This document shows positions 46,893 through 58,538 of a stretch of DNA of 64,000 nt, piece by piece. The stretch spans positions 372,001 to 436,000 of the forward strand of contig MU400512.1 of NCBI GenBank assembly GCA_022578965.1. Reading direction: 5' to 3'. Every line of letters begins with the position of its first letter. Position 1 is the first letter of the stretch. The notes under the pieces were generated by a model, which saw only the letters and a list, made by a program, of their open reading frames with translations, did not search any database and had not been told where the DNA came from. The position numbers and the translations under genes were made by a program. This stretch comes from Xylaria sp. FL1777. Lineage: Eukaryota; Ascomycota; Sordariomycetes; Xylariales; Xylariaceae.

Positions 46893-49800
46893 TGTTAAGT
46901 CTCCTACCAACAATGCATAGCCCACCGCGAGGAAAGCATATCCATAGCTTGGGTGATTTAAGTATCTAAGAGGAGACAAGCGTTTAAATATCTTTCCTGG
47001 AACGAAGGCAAGTGATTAATGTACACTAATTATCAAACCTGAGACCAGTATGCAGGTAGGGGGGTCAAAAGCTTGAGCACTTACCATCTTATTCCGGCGC
47101 CGTGGTCTTTATAACTGATAGGGTTGAAACTTGCATCTAAGGAAGGGTATCGATAGCCACCTACGGTAACTCCACGAACAATTTAGTTACGATAGCCTGT
47201 CTGCGCAGCATCTGGCCCCTATAGATATTATCACTGCTTCTAACCTCCTCGGGGGTTGGGCCAAAGATGACATAAAATCTAGTACTATAAATTACCAGAC
47301 CAAGCTCTTCATTGATCGTCGAAAACTCGTCAAGAAAGTGCCATAGTAGTTAACCTCCAGATAAGGGAAAACCAACCCCCCACGCGATGAGCCGGGCTAT
47401 GTAGGTATTTAAACCTAGCATGGGATATCAAGGCAGATGAAGGTCCTCAATTGTAAAATCGAATCTACATAGCTCTAAAAGTTTGTCCTTTTGCCATTCA
47501 CGCGCAAGGGATGACACAATATCTAATTTATTAACCATCCAAGTGCTTTGGGAATTAGACATCCAAATGTGTGATCTTGTTGCATGCGTCGGGCCGGGAA
47601 GAAATCTAATACGATGGATGACCTCTCAAGTGGAAATTGTATGCAGAAGGAAGTTTCTCCAATCTTAATCAATACTACCAATAAACCTTTTCCAGTGGTT
47701 ACACTTATAATTAAATAGATACCTGCTATATCGGCCAATCTAGCAGCACTGAGCTTTCCGAGGCTACTAGCTGCATGTGCTGCTTTGTGATCTGCATTTC
47801 TAAAGGACAGCCGCTGGGATCCGTATGAGAGTGACAGGAGGGTTTTGTCGCAACCGGACGGTCCAAGTATTAATGTTCTCACAAGCCGTTGAATTCTCAA
47901 ATAAGCTGTAGCAAGAAATCGATCTCCATACAAACCCCAACGCGCGTTGTAGCTATTGTCTAAGGTTACCAACATACATCAGATAGCCATAGAAGATGTT
48001 CGCCACGCTTTGTGTTTGCCTGTAGCAACATGAATCTTGTGGGTTCCCAATCGCACCATTACGAGGTTCGAAGACATTACTTACTGCCAACTTGGTCTGC
48101 TTTAATGGTTCGCAATTGCTGTTGTGTTAGGCGTAGATAGCTCACGACTCCTTTCTTGCAAGGTCGCCTTAGTTGCAAGATAACCAACAGTTGACCTCAG
48201 CCTTTACTCATACTCAAGATTTAGCGTACGCAATATAGACTTCCCTATTCAACACGGTTCTCGAACCTTGAGTGGCGGCTCACTGGGATGATTGCTACGG
48301 CGTATAGGGTAGTGGTGATCATCTCAAGCCTTTAGGAAGCTAAATAGTCATGTTCCAATAAGTCGTGTCACAGGAAAGGGCGGATACAGCAATCTAATCT
48401 AGAGATATTAATCATGGCTCGTCTAACAAGCAGTCTCGAAGGCTATATGTTACTATCCTGCCTTGGTTTACACATTTAGTTAGTTGGTCATTCTGTTTAT
48501 CACTGGACTATGAAGGATCAAAAACTGACTTTATCACTTCGAAGCCAAGAGTTAACCCTTATTTTTATTTATTTATTTTTTAATCTCCTACAAGTGCTGG
48601 GTTGTGACTCGTTCACCTAAGAGTGCCGGCTAGGTAGAATGCAACTGCTAGCTGTGTTATCTAGACACTGCTCCCTATCCAATTGTTCTAACTGAAAAGG
48701 TTTACAGACATGAAAGCAGGCGCAGAAGTTACAGAACTTATGGATTAAACAATGTTGGTGTTTAAACTTATTCTCCTGTTCTAGGATTCTAGTTGGCTAG
48801 GGTCGGGTTACCATTTCTTCCGCGCCTACCGCGTATAACCCCTTTACTAAGAAATTATGAAGCAAAACAAAGAAAGGCATCCGCGCCGTAGAGGCGTTAT
48901 GAAAGCATGATTAAGATACGGAGAGCACCATGTACGAGCACACTTAATGGAATACCGGACTGGCACTATCGCGTTCGCTGGCCAGCCCCCATTTTCAGGT
49001 TATCCTGTGTGAGAACACTGGAAGCGCGGCGATCGACGCTGCTGTTCTGCCACTATGGAAATGTTTCCCAGGGCAATCACTAGGTGACTCCCATAACAAC
49101 TCCTCGCCTCTATCTGGACTTTCACGTTGGCTTTGTGTAAACTGGGATATCAATCTGTGCTATGGGAGAGAATGGGGTTGTAAGACTAAGGACCTCACAT
49201 GCCTTTTCTAGTCACATCTCGCAAATATACACAGACCTGAGGATACCAAAAACTGTCGTAGCCCGGCTGACTTCTGCATCGAGTCCCTGCTACACACATG
49301 GCGCACGACGTTATCGCCAAGGTAGCAGTCAGGGCGGTCTTACTTCTCGACGCCTGCCCGTTTCCGAGTGCTAGGACGTTCACGGGCGAATAGAATGGCT
49401 ACACTGATACCGTACAGTATGGCTACCCCGGCAGGCCAATAGAGAAGTATAAAAGTATCTCACCTGCGGCGATGTGGAACTAACCGGTCGTTGCCTTATA
49501 GGCAACTCGACCATATGTTTGCATGGTCTCTTCTCAAGGATAGAGCAATGTAAGCAGATACGTGCTGTAATCATTACTTTCGAATGAAAGTGAGCCGAAC
49601 AATACAGTATCCAAATCTGCCGCTGATAGTAAAACTATGAATCCGATGTATGCAACAATGCCGGCTTGTCCGATCGTGAATCCAATAATTTAGGGCTCAT
49701 TAATGAGTGGGTAATGCCCAGATCGGGGCCTCTTGGTAGTCGCACTTTGGGGGGCTCTGACATTTTCTGGTAGTTGTCTCGTGCGTCGAAGCTTTCAAAA

Positions 49801-52800
49801 CGAAGTCAACAAGATTAAAGAACATCGGGGTTCCGCTCACCATGTACCCCGGATTCCATCACTGCCAACGCATCGTTGCCCAGAATCAGTGAGAATTTGA
49901 CTCGTCTACATATTGGTTGAACAGGCAACTTTGTAACCAGGGATCAGAGTAAAAACCAATTCTCAAACCGCGCGGTTTTGTTTTTTTTTACACGTCGTTG
50001 ATGTGTTGTCCGTTACGTGCCGGGATATAATGCTTGCAACAACGCGCCGCTCAGCTAAATAAGCGTGGACTGGGAAGTCCTGTACTTAGGGTTCTAACTA
50101 ACGTTGGTACGGAAGGATGTACCTACAGTAATATGTAGGTAGACCGGCGGCCTGGGTGGCTTGCCAAGAGCCCTGGCCTGTTTCGGGTTTTGGTGGAGAA
50201 TATCGAAATGAAGCAAAAGCTAGTAGAAGTCTCGGTGGTGATATCGACGAATTTTCGGACTTACGCGGTGCTACTGTGCAAAGCTATTGACAATGTAAGT
50301 TTTTATCCCTTGCTGTATACATGTAGGCGCAAATAGAAAAGCGTTCTGGACAGCGTCAAACAGCCTTCGAAACGATCGATAGAATGAACTGGGTATGATT
50401 AAGCGTAGGTACGTCTGTATCGCTACCCATAGCCGGCGGTGGTATGCTGCGTAAGACGCCTATTCCGAATAACGTGCCACTAGCCGGGATCATACAACCG
50501 AGCTTCCCGGGCTTTCCTAGCCGACCAGGTAACGTGCATTGAATTAGGTAGGTAACGGTGTTTCAAGCCGAACACAACTCCCTGTTGTATGTGTAAGTAT
50601 GCCTATGTGTATATGTAGTGCGCCGGTATATGAGTAAGTAAGTACTTATGCGTAAGGGTTTGCCTCGAGTCATCGGCTGATTCCCATATAACACCTACCA
50701 GTACCGGAAGTAGCTTAACGGCAGCTAATAATAAATGGTGGTCTCACGATCACAGATCTACAATTAGTGGCATCATCTGGTGTGCGGCTCTCAACGCTTG
50801 TCAACGGTCATGAAACCATTGTGTACAACAGCCTACGTAGTAGGTAGTCACCCGAGCGAAATATCTTGTTCGAGGTTCAAATCAAGTCTGGCTGACCGAG
50901 ACGGCATAACCCGATCTGTACATGCCTACGTAATACACTACAATAGGGGGATGCTGGTGGCTGTGCTACGAATAATCTCGGCTTCAAGCCCTAGCAAGCC
51001 ATACCATGCAGCCAGACAGATTGCTACGTGTAGATACGAACAAAGGCGACCTTGATAGTGAGCCGATGGTCGAGCGCAGCACATGGCATTTTGGCTCTAA
51101 TAAAAAAAAAAAAAAAAATCCCCTGCTGCCAATTCATTCCTCCGCTGCATGTCAGCAGCCACTTGAGCCGCGTAGGAAGAGGAAAGTTACGCTTTGACAT
51201 GGGACGTCAAAGAAAGCTATGGCCACGGCTATAGTCGCTCGTCAAACCGTACTTTATATGCATAGTATGAAAGGCGGTGTGGTTGAGACAGGTCGGGGTC
51301 CAGTGTAGGTAACAGAATCCGCCCAGTTGGATATGATCGACTGATTTATCGCGGACATGTGGTATCGGATGGCAATCATCAATCATGCAGTAAATCGACT
51401 ACTTATAGAAATCAAGGGACAGGCAAACATAATCCTCGCATGATTGATGGTGTTTATTTATACCAGTGTACTGTAGTGTAGATAGATATGTACCTACGCA
51501 GTACGGAGTACCGATCGAAGAAAAAAGAAAGAAGCCCCGAGAGGTTTAGCTTCCCGTCGCCTTTTGCTTCTGGAAGTAGTGGATAGTTGCAGTACAGGTG
51601 TTTCGGATTTGATCGCAGTCCGAAGCAGGCTGAAGCGTGAAGCCACATAATTATGTATAAATATAGTACGTACAGTAGTACCTATAGATCTCTATACTTC
51701 CTATGTAATTCTCTCTGGGCAAACGTACGGCTCGGGGGAATAATACATTATGTACGAAGTAAGTACTGCTGCCCATACTATGCAGCTATGCGTAAAGGTG
51801 GACAATATTATGGAGAGTTCGCACGCCTGCATGAACGTAGCAGAGTAGACATGTGTTTGCATCCCGACTTAAGATAAAGAGGCAGTGATGACGATTGCTG
51901 GTTCGAAGTTTTTGGATCAGAAGTAGCCTATCATGTGCTGCCCCTAGTATACTGTATGATAGTAGGTACCCAGTACTCGCTTATTTACTGATAGGTAGTA
52001 CGTGCGTAAGTATACCTATATTTCTACATTTCCGGTGTCTACTATACCTATACAATTGCTGAATACATACGTGATTAGTGTTATGGTAAAAATGTACCAG
52101 TACTTGCACTATCTACATAGCTATCACCAGTGCTTGTATAAACTTATAATGCAACTTGCATTATGATCTGCATTGATAGCCACCAAGCGCTACAAGGGTA
52201 TGCAGTAGGTGCCTAACTATTCACAAGGTCTCTCCAACAAAAAAACGGCCCAAAGTACTATAAAACCGCCGGAAGTTTAGCGTACACACCTACTTTACAT
52301 GTAAAGATCAACTAAGCAACAAAAGGAAATAATGAAAAGTACTTATATAAGCTGTATTGGAATAGTTAGATCGCTTTTGATTTATGAATGTTTAAGTCTC
52401 CTTAGTTTTTTCTATTTTGACTGGTAATTCGGCTGGTCTTTGAAGTTGTAGAGTTCATGCGTCTCTACTACTTACCTAGTTGTCCCTTTTCATAGAATTA
52501 CTTCTACAGGTAATCGTTGAATGTACTTATGTACGTATATGTATGGGCGGATCTACCTAACCTAGTGTAACACCTGTTGTTTTTGACCTGGTAGCACTGC
52601 CATTGACCATACTGATTGACTCTTTGATGTAAGTATGCTTTTCTCTTGATTGGACGGGGCTTCGGTTGAACCAAGGCACCAGGTTTCGTGTTTGTGTCTA
52701 GTGCACGCAGTATGCGCGGGTTCAAAGGTGGGGGATAAATAATACTAAAGTGCGCTAAGGTAGGTACATGTGGCGTTTATACACTACTGTAGGTACGGAT

Positions 52801-54068
52801 TCAGTACACCACACCAGGTAAAGATGAACTTGTCCCACACCAAGTTTTACAATTACCCAGGTAGGTAGTTGTATACAATCACATTTACGCTAGCTAGACG
52901 AAAAAGAGCGCAGGTACATGTTACAGACTGAATCTATCAACTTACCATTTACAGCGAGAAAAGTGAAGGTTGAGTAGAAACTGTAAAATAGGACTGGACA
53001 ATTGGCGATGCTCGGTGCTCTAGGCACAGATCTCCTTTTTTTTTTTTCTTAATCGCAGTTCTTTTCCATGTAATCCGCCCTGGTCTTAGAGTACCTACAT
53101 ACTGGTCGCACACGGCATCACCCCAGCACCTCCCCACCAGCATCCTGGCACTTAAGCGGGTCTGTCACTTCTCGTACTATCTACACTGTAGCTTGAAAAG
53201 CACCGTGCTATCTCTACTGTATTAATTGTGTGCAACAGATCGCACAGCGGTTAGTTCCACTATTAATCTCTTTTCCTCTTCTGACATTGGCTCGAAGTCT
53301 GCCATCTAGACCAACTCATAACGTGCCCATACTGTAAGACGGCCTGTGCAAGCTCTCCTCCCCTTTCCAGCCCAGCCGCCTCCGAGGACAGCCCCCATTC
53401 TCATTCCCACACACACACTCCTTTACCCTCGTACTAGTTCTCTTCCCCCAACACTCCCTCGTCTCCCTCCCTATTTCGCTCACATAGGGCAGTCATTCAT
53501 TTTCCCAGTCGTATTGTCGACACGTCTACTTTCATATTTCCACTCTCTTGGCTACCCTTCCCTCGTCATCGCTCATTCGTCATTTGTCGTCAACGAGGTC
53601 AGTACACGCTCAAAACAAAGACTTCTACAAGTCACCGACCGACCATCACGACGACACCCCGCGATAAAACGACGACAGTAACTCCCTTTTCATTCATCCA
53701 CACTGATACCCGCGCGATCCCGATTACCTATTGGATCTCTTCTCGTCGCTCAGTCAACAAGTCAATCCGAACAGTGACTATCCCTTCGAGCAAGCCATTC
53801 ACTTCGGTCTTGATTGTTCTTTGTGTTTCCGACGACGCGTTCTCTTGTTTCTGGCCAAAGAAAGGAGAGCGGCATCACCTCAAGGAATAATTTGAACCGG
53901 TTAAAGGGTTTCGCCTTCCCTTCCATGACTCTCGCCGCGTAATACCGACTGCGAATTATCAAGGTCGAGGAGCTACTCAATACCAGATACTTGTCGATTA
54001 CTCCAAGCCGATATAGTGCTTTCCAGTCTCGTTCACCGACTTGGTCTTCGTTCGTTTATCCATCCACC
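46893..54068. other. 7.2-kb gene-poor region, rich in TAGGTA-type words
   Basis: I can support no gene in this stretch. A 150-codon frame at 47523-47975 (-) has no domain or splice support. From about 50100 to 52900 the words GTAGGTA, TAGGTAG and TACCTA recur at intervals of 50-300 bp (for example 50136, 50545, 50840, 51961, 52760, 52860), together with TAGTAC and GTACGTA. Homopolymers occur at 49979-49991 (T), 51101-51117 (A) and 53036-53048 (T). The last 700 bp (53340-54068) are C/T-rich and look like the promoter and leader of the WSC gene. I saw no tRNA or rRNA. Confidence 0.5.
53340..54068 (+). promoter_or_regulatory. C/T-rich upstream leader of the WSC sensor gene
   Basis: About 700 bp of pyrimidine-biased sequence (long CTCCC, TTCCC and CTCTT runs) precede ATG 54069. 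Pyrimidine-rich tracts before the start are common in well expressed fungal genes. The frames inside, such as 53346-53681, have no ATG at their head. Confidence 0.5.
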
Positions 54069-55046
54069 ATGTCACTACGACAGATCGCCGCTGTGGCCGT
54101 ATTGGCCTTAGCATCATTCACAATCGCGGATGGCAAGAAGGGTGTCGAAGTACCCGCACAGCAGGCCGTCCAGGGTACCGACACAGTCGCTGGCTGCTAT
54201 TCGTCTTTGGGAGATATGACACTGGACAGCACAGACAACTATAATACTCAAGGCTCTTGTGCTGGCATTTGCCGCGACAAGCAAAAGCCTGTTGGTGCCA
54301 CCTACTTGAAGGCATGCTATTGCGGCACGAAACTACCTAATTCGAAGACGTTGCTCGACGACTCTAAGTGCAACGAGCCTTGTCCTGGCTACGACCCCCA
54401 AGCTTGTATGTTTGTATTACTATAGTTCGATTCGCATTTGTTGACATGTTACTTAGGTGGTGGTCTGGGTGCTTATACCGTCTACAATACCGGCGTGCAG
54501 GTAAATGTTGCCGAGGCAGACCTAGATTCAACTTCGTCATCTACTACTACCTCAGCTCCCACTTCTACCTCTACCACTCAAACATCAGGTTAGTATCTCA
54601 TCATTTAACTGCATGGATACGGTATTAAGTGGCTTTAGCAACCACTACACAGACGGCACCCGCCACATCCGAGACGCCTACGCAAGATGATGGATCCAAG
54701 ACAAGTGTCGTTGGTATCGCTGTTGGTGTTGTAGTTGGCGTTATCGCTGCCGCATCAATCGCCGGTGCTGCATTTTTCTTCTTGCGGAAGAAGAGGAATG
54801 CTGAGTTGGAAGAAGAGCATCGTCGAAATGCGGCTGTCAATGCCTTTATCAGTGGAGGGAAACCCCCTCGTAGCAGTGGCGGAATGTCCATTGCAGATTC
54901 TCGGATGGACCCCGTTATGAACCGACGCATGAGTGATGGTAGCATTGCCGACAACCAAGATTATTCTCGACGCATCTTGAGGGTATGGATTGAAATATTT
55001 GCTCTTAACAACTCCGCTAATCAATCTCTAGGTAACCAACGCATAA
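54069..55046 (+). CDS. WSC-domain cell wall integrity sensor (Wsc1/Slg1-like)
   Basis: Exons 54069-54405, 54457-54588, 54639-54982 and 55032-55046 give 275 residues, all in phase; the last exon codes only VTNA and the stop. Residues 1-20 are a signal peptide (IAAVAVLALASFTIADG). Residues about 40-115 form a WSC domain with the expected cysteines (VAGCYSS, GSCAGICRD, KACYCGTKLP, CNEPCPG, ACGGG). A Ser/Thr-rich stretch of about 50 residues follows, then one membrane helix (SVVGIAVGVVVGVIAAASIA), a basic stop-transfer FFLRKKRNAELEEEHR and a cytoplasmic tail with NAFISGGKPP and DYSRRILRV. This is the plan of yeast Wsc1 and its fungal homologues, which sense wall stress and signal through Rho1 and the Pkc1 MAP kinase path. 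Confidence 0.93.
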
Positions 55047-58000
55047 GTCCCCGCCGTTCAGACCAGATGATGAAGACCTCCCGTATTGTGACAATTCTTT
55101 TTCTCCCTTGGGCATCAATGGCGTTCGACGGTGGTTACTCTTGACTTGACATTGGATGATCGATGTCGATGATCCTGGCGTTATATATGTGTTGAGGGGT
55201 GGCACAAAACAGGCGCTATGCAACGTGTTGGGCGTGGCCCGCTGGTCAGAACCCCCGAGCCGATACTCATAACCCCGTCCACTCCTTTCTCCTGGTTGTT
55301 TGCCGTAAGGCGATAACCGCCCTTATACCCATACACCTTGGAATTTTTCGCCAATCCTATAGAGGGCACAGCACCCGAGAGGACTGGAGAAAATTCAATA
55401 GTGACGACTCCGAGCAGCGATCAGCGGTCTATGTGAGGGTTATAATAACGGGGATTCCGTAATCTAGCAACGGATCCTAAATTTATAAGGAACAATTGCG
55501 GTCTGGCCCAGTCGCGAGATTTCCCCAAATAGAAGATTAGGCATCAATGAACACGACGGGCTTTTTTTGCTGTATATTATTTGTGTTAGTCCAATAGATG
55601 GACTGTGATGCAAAAGCCGACCAGGTGAAGTCGTTTATCTCGATAGTATTGTTTATTGATTCGGTTTTTAGCCCTACGATTTGCCCAGCATCTGTACTCG
55701 CGACACCTAAATCTGAAAGGATATTTAATTCTAGAACGATACTTTTTTATTAATATGTAATCACTGCCCGATTGGTGTTCCAGAGTTCATTATGTGTAGA
55801 CCCTCAAGTAGCTATTGTAATGGATGTGAGTGAACATGTTATTTCGATGTCACTCCGACTGATTATGTGGCGGGGAAACCCGTAGCAGTCCGATTGATAC
55901 CCCTTCAGTGAATACCTAATCTACCTGGATAGTTCCTGTACGTATCTTCTGTAAGTGTGTTCGATATAGAATTGTGACATGCATCCAGCACCTAAGCCAT
56001 GTGTCTGATTGTACACGCAGAGCACCTCGATCATACCGCTCTTATATTCAGGGGCTACATCTGGCACCCATGAGGGAAACTCCAGCTCACCTATGTGAGG
56101 CACAAATACATACGTCTGAACAGAAAGAGAAATGCCGAAAAACGGTGCAAATACTGAAGGAGATCATGACGATATACGGACCGACAAGAATACGACGAGC
56201 TGCTGGGTCCAGCTCTCGCTTCTGCGCGCTCAGTGCCTGTTTTGGTCTCGTCCCCGGATTATGACGCGGTGATCGTCGGTCTCGAAACATGGCACGGCAT
56301 CCCCATCGGGGCCACCTTCCAAACAACCAGGCAAGTGATCCAGGGTGCTGCCCGGTAAACCAGACGGATTGGAGGGTCATAGTAGGTCAATTATCACATG
56401 GAGCCGTAGGCTATAAGGTTCCTATGGTCTTACGCATAGGGTTCGGTCTGTGGTAGTCTAAGATACCTTAGTCAAGTACCTATGACATATGTACGTAGGT
56501 AAGGGGTTCTTATAAGTTTGGAGTCTATAGTTGCCGGGGCAATCCTTAGGATTATAGGAGTAGTAACTGAGATTGTATACTACTTGTGGTCTTTGGCTAA
56601 GTGAAATTTTGAAGGAAATTTTTTTTCATCGCTTTCAACGCAGAATGAATTGAGTTGGAATTACCCCGTATATAATAGTAGAATTATTTGTAGAATAGCT
56701 TCTAACTATTCCCAAAATTAGTATAACTGATTTTAAAAAGGTTCCCAGGCGTGTGAGTTCTCAATTGATGAATCGCATGTTTCAAGCCAAAGGGCTACTT
56801 CGTATGTAAATCCAGGCTTATAGTTATCCGAAACTTAACTGTAAGATAAAATTAGGTCGTCAAGAAAAGAATGCTACATGACCGCCGACTCCAGCAGGAG
56901 TTACGTAGGCAAAGTAATAATCTCCATTTACTATTGCCAGGGTCGTTAATGCTACCCTCTCCGAACTCTCGTCCAAAAGATATCCTTGTTGGCTGCCTCG
57001 AACAGGAGGCGCCTGCCCATAGGCGCCGTAGGCAATACCACACACCTTCAGTAAACGTGAATATATCATCCCAGCTAGCCGGGTCCTCTGAAGCTGCCAT
57101 TCGTCGCCACACGTGGTATTAGACTTCGTTTCATACCTGCCCAGCATGGCGAGACCCATAACTACGGGATCTTCGAAACAGTGAGAGCGTCGGGGTTGTG
57201 GCTCATTTGTGTCATGTAATTCTTCGTCACTCAATTTCGTCCCAGCTGCGAATAGCCCGAGGGCTCTAACGAAAAGAATGCCGCGTATCTGAGTTAGTTA
57301 CGTTAGTGAAGCTAGGGATATCCAGCTTCATGTGTCAGACGAACGAAACAAGCTTCCGTCTATAAGGGCAGCGAATTAATTATAGTGGTTCGTTCTATTG
57401 GCAGCAGTTTATTGGAATTTAGGCAAAGCTGTGGCCTTGTCAGGTTACGGAGACCTCGAAAGAAACTACCTCTTATATAGACGTGAACCGAATTACCCTG
57501 GAGAGCTGCTTATATGGCCACGCGACTCATTCTCTTCCCAAGCAGCCCTTACAATCTGTTTGGACCTCAAGCTTGGGAATGATGTACCTAGAATTCGGTA
57601 TATGGTGACTCTTGGGTTATTTAAGTTCTGTAAAAGAACCCTGCTTGACAGGTCTCTTTACATACACTATTTCTGCGTTTGAGTGGTTCCCAAACAAGGA
57701 ATTCGAGAGTCGTCTTAGAATAGCACAGAATTACATGTTCACATCTGGTGGTATTTCAGCTTCATGTTAGAGAGCATCAGATTGGGTTGAAGTTACCACT
57801 CACAGGCAATGCATCTTCGAAGTCTTTTCTCAATACCCTACGAAGTCAACTTACCCCGTTGAACTCTGCCAAGACATCCAAGCGTAGGTGGTTTGTGATT
57901 ATACTACTACTTCAACAATCATAATTTACCAATAGGTGATAACCAATCGGCCGGGCTGCGTTTTCTTTTGGTTCGAGGACCGTATCTAACAGGGCGAGAG

Positions 58001-58538
58001 GCAAGGGATAGATTCTGAGCTTTATAATTTTCCATATTAGCTGGACTATGCATGGTGCTACATAGTGGCACACAGGTAATTGGTAGATATTGAGGAAACC
58101 TTTCATATAAAGGCACCTATCTGCATATGGCTTTGTGATTGTCGAGTCTGAGGGCAGTTGATTGCTTTGTATATGTACAGGAAATGGATCACGTGATACC
58201 GAGCCACAGGAAGCGACAAGCCCCACTTAGTCTCCACCTTAGCTCTCTGGCCCTGACCGAAGATTTGTCGCGTCGCTTGTAAGGTACCTAAGTAGGATAG
58301 AGGGTCTTCGCGCAGCTGTGCCATTTTGCTACACTACCTACCTGGATACAAGCTTCGAGTCTAGCAACAACAAATACAGTCAACCAAACATCGAATCTCG
58401 AAGACCTCGCCCCAACCAACCTATGACCATAGAAGCGATCATCATGAGTGGGAGTTTATACTAGTTCGGACTGCTTCGTAGTCTTCTTCTCCCTTTCTTG
58501 TTCATAGATCATCTATTACTGCCCGAGCTCGTCACGCT
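55047..58538. other. 3.5-kb gene-poor region with possible gene remnants
   Basis: No complete gene is supported. Two minus-strand segments look protein-like: 55921-56103, with GELEFPSWVPDVAPEYKSGM, and the segment 56860-57290 listed separately. TAGGTA words reappear at 56440-56520. AT-rich stretches lie at 55560-55780 and 56600-56860. Confidence 0.4.
56860..57290 (-). pseudogene. Protein-like open frame, unidentified, possible gene remnant
   Basis: On the minus strand a frame stays open from about 57290 to the stop at 56860 and reads plausibly (ILFVRALGLFAAGTKLSDEEL, EPQPRRSHCFEDPVVMGL, then VCGIAYGAYGQAPPV). There is no ATG near its head, only TTG 57234, so it would need an upstream exon, and I found none. 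I do not recognise the family. It may be the last exon of a missed gene or a relic. Confidence 0.3.

Noticed and set aside
47523..47975. 150-codon minus-strand frame
   Set aside because: No family resemblance and hydrophobic, irregular composition, with no matching exons on either side.
48050..48080. Second B-box-like word (GAGGTTCGAAGAC)
   Set aside because: No cloverleaf could be folded around it.
50860..50950. Possible tRNA from a GGTTCAAATC-like B box
   Set aside because: No matching A box or acceptor stem could be drawn at the right distance.
53346..53681. 111-codon frame in the C/T-rich region before the WSC gene
   Set aside because: It begins with GTG, is Pro/Ser/Leu-rich only because the DNA is pyrimidine-rich, and lies in the likely leader of the WSC gene.
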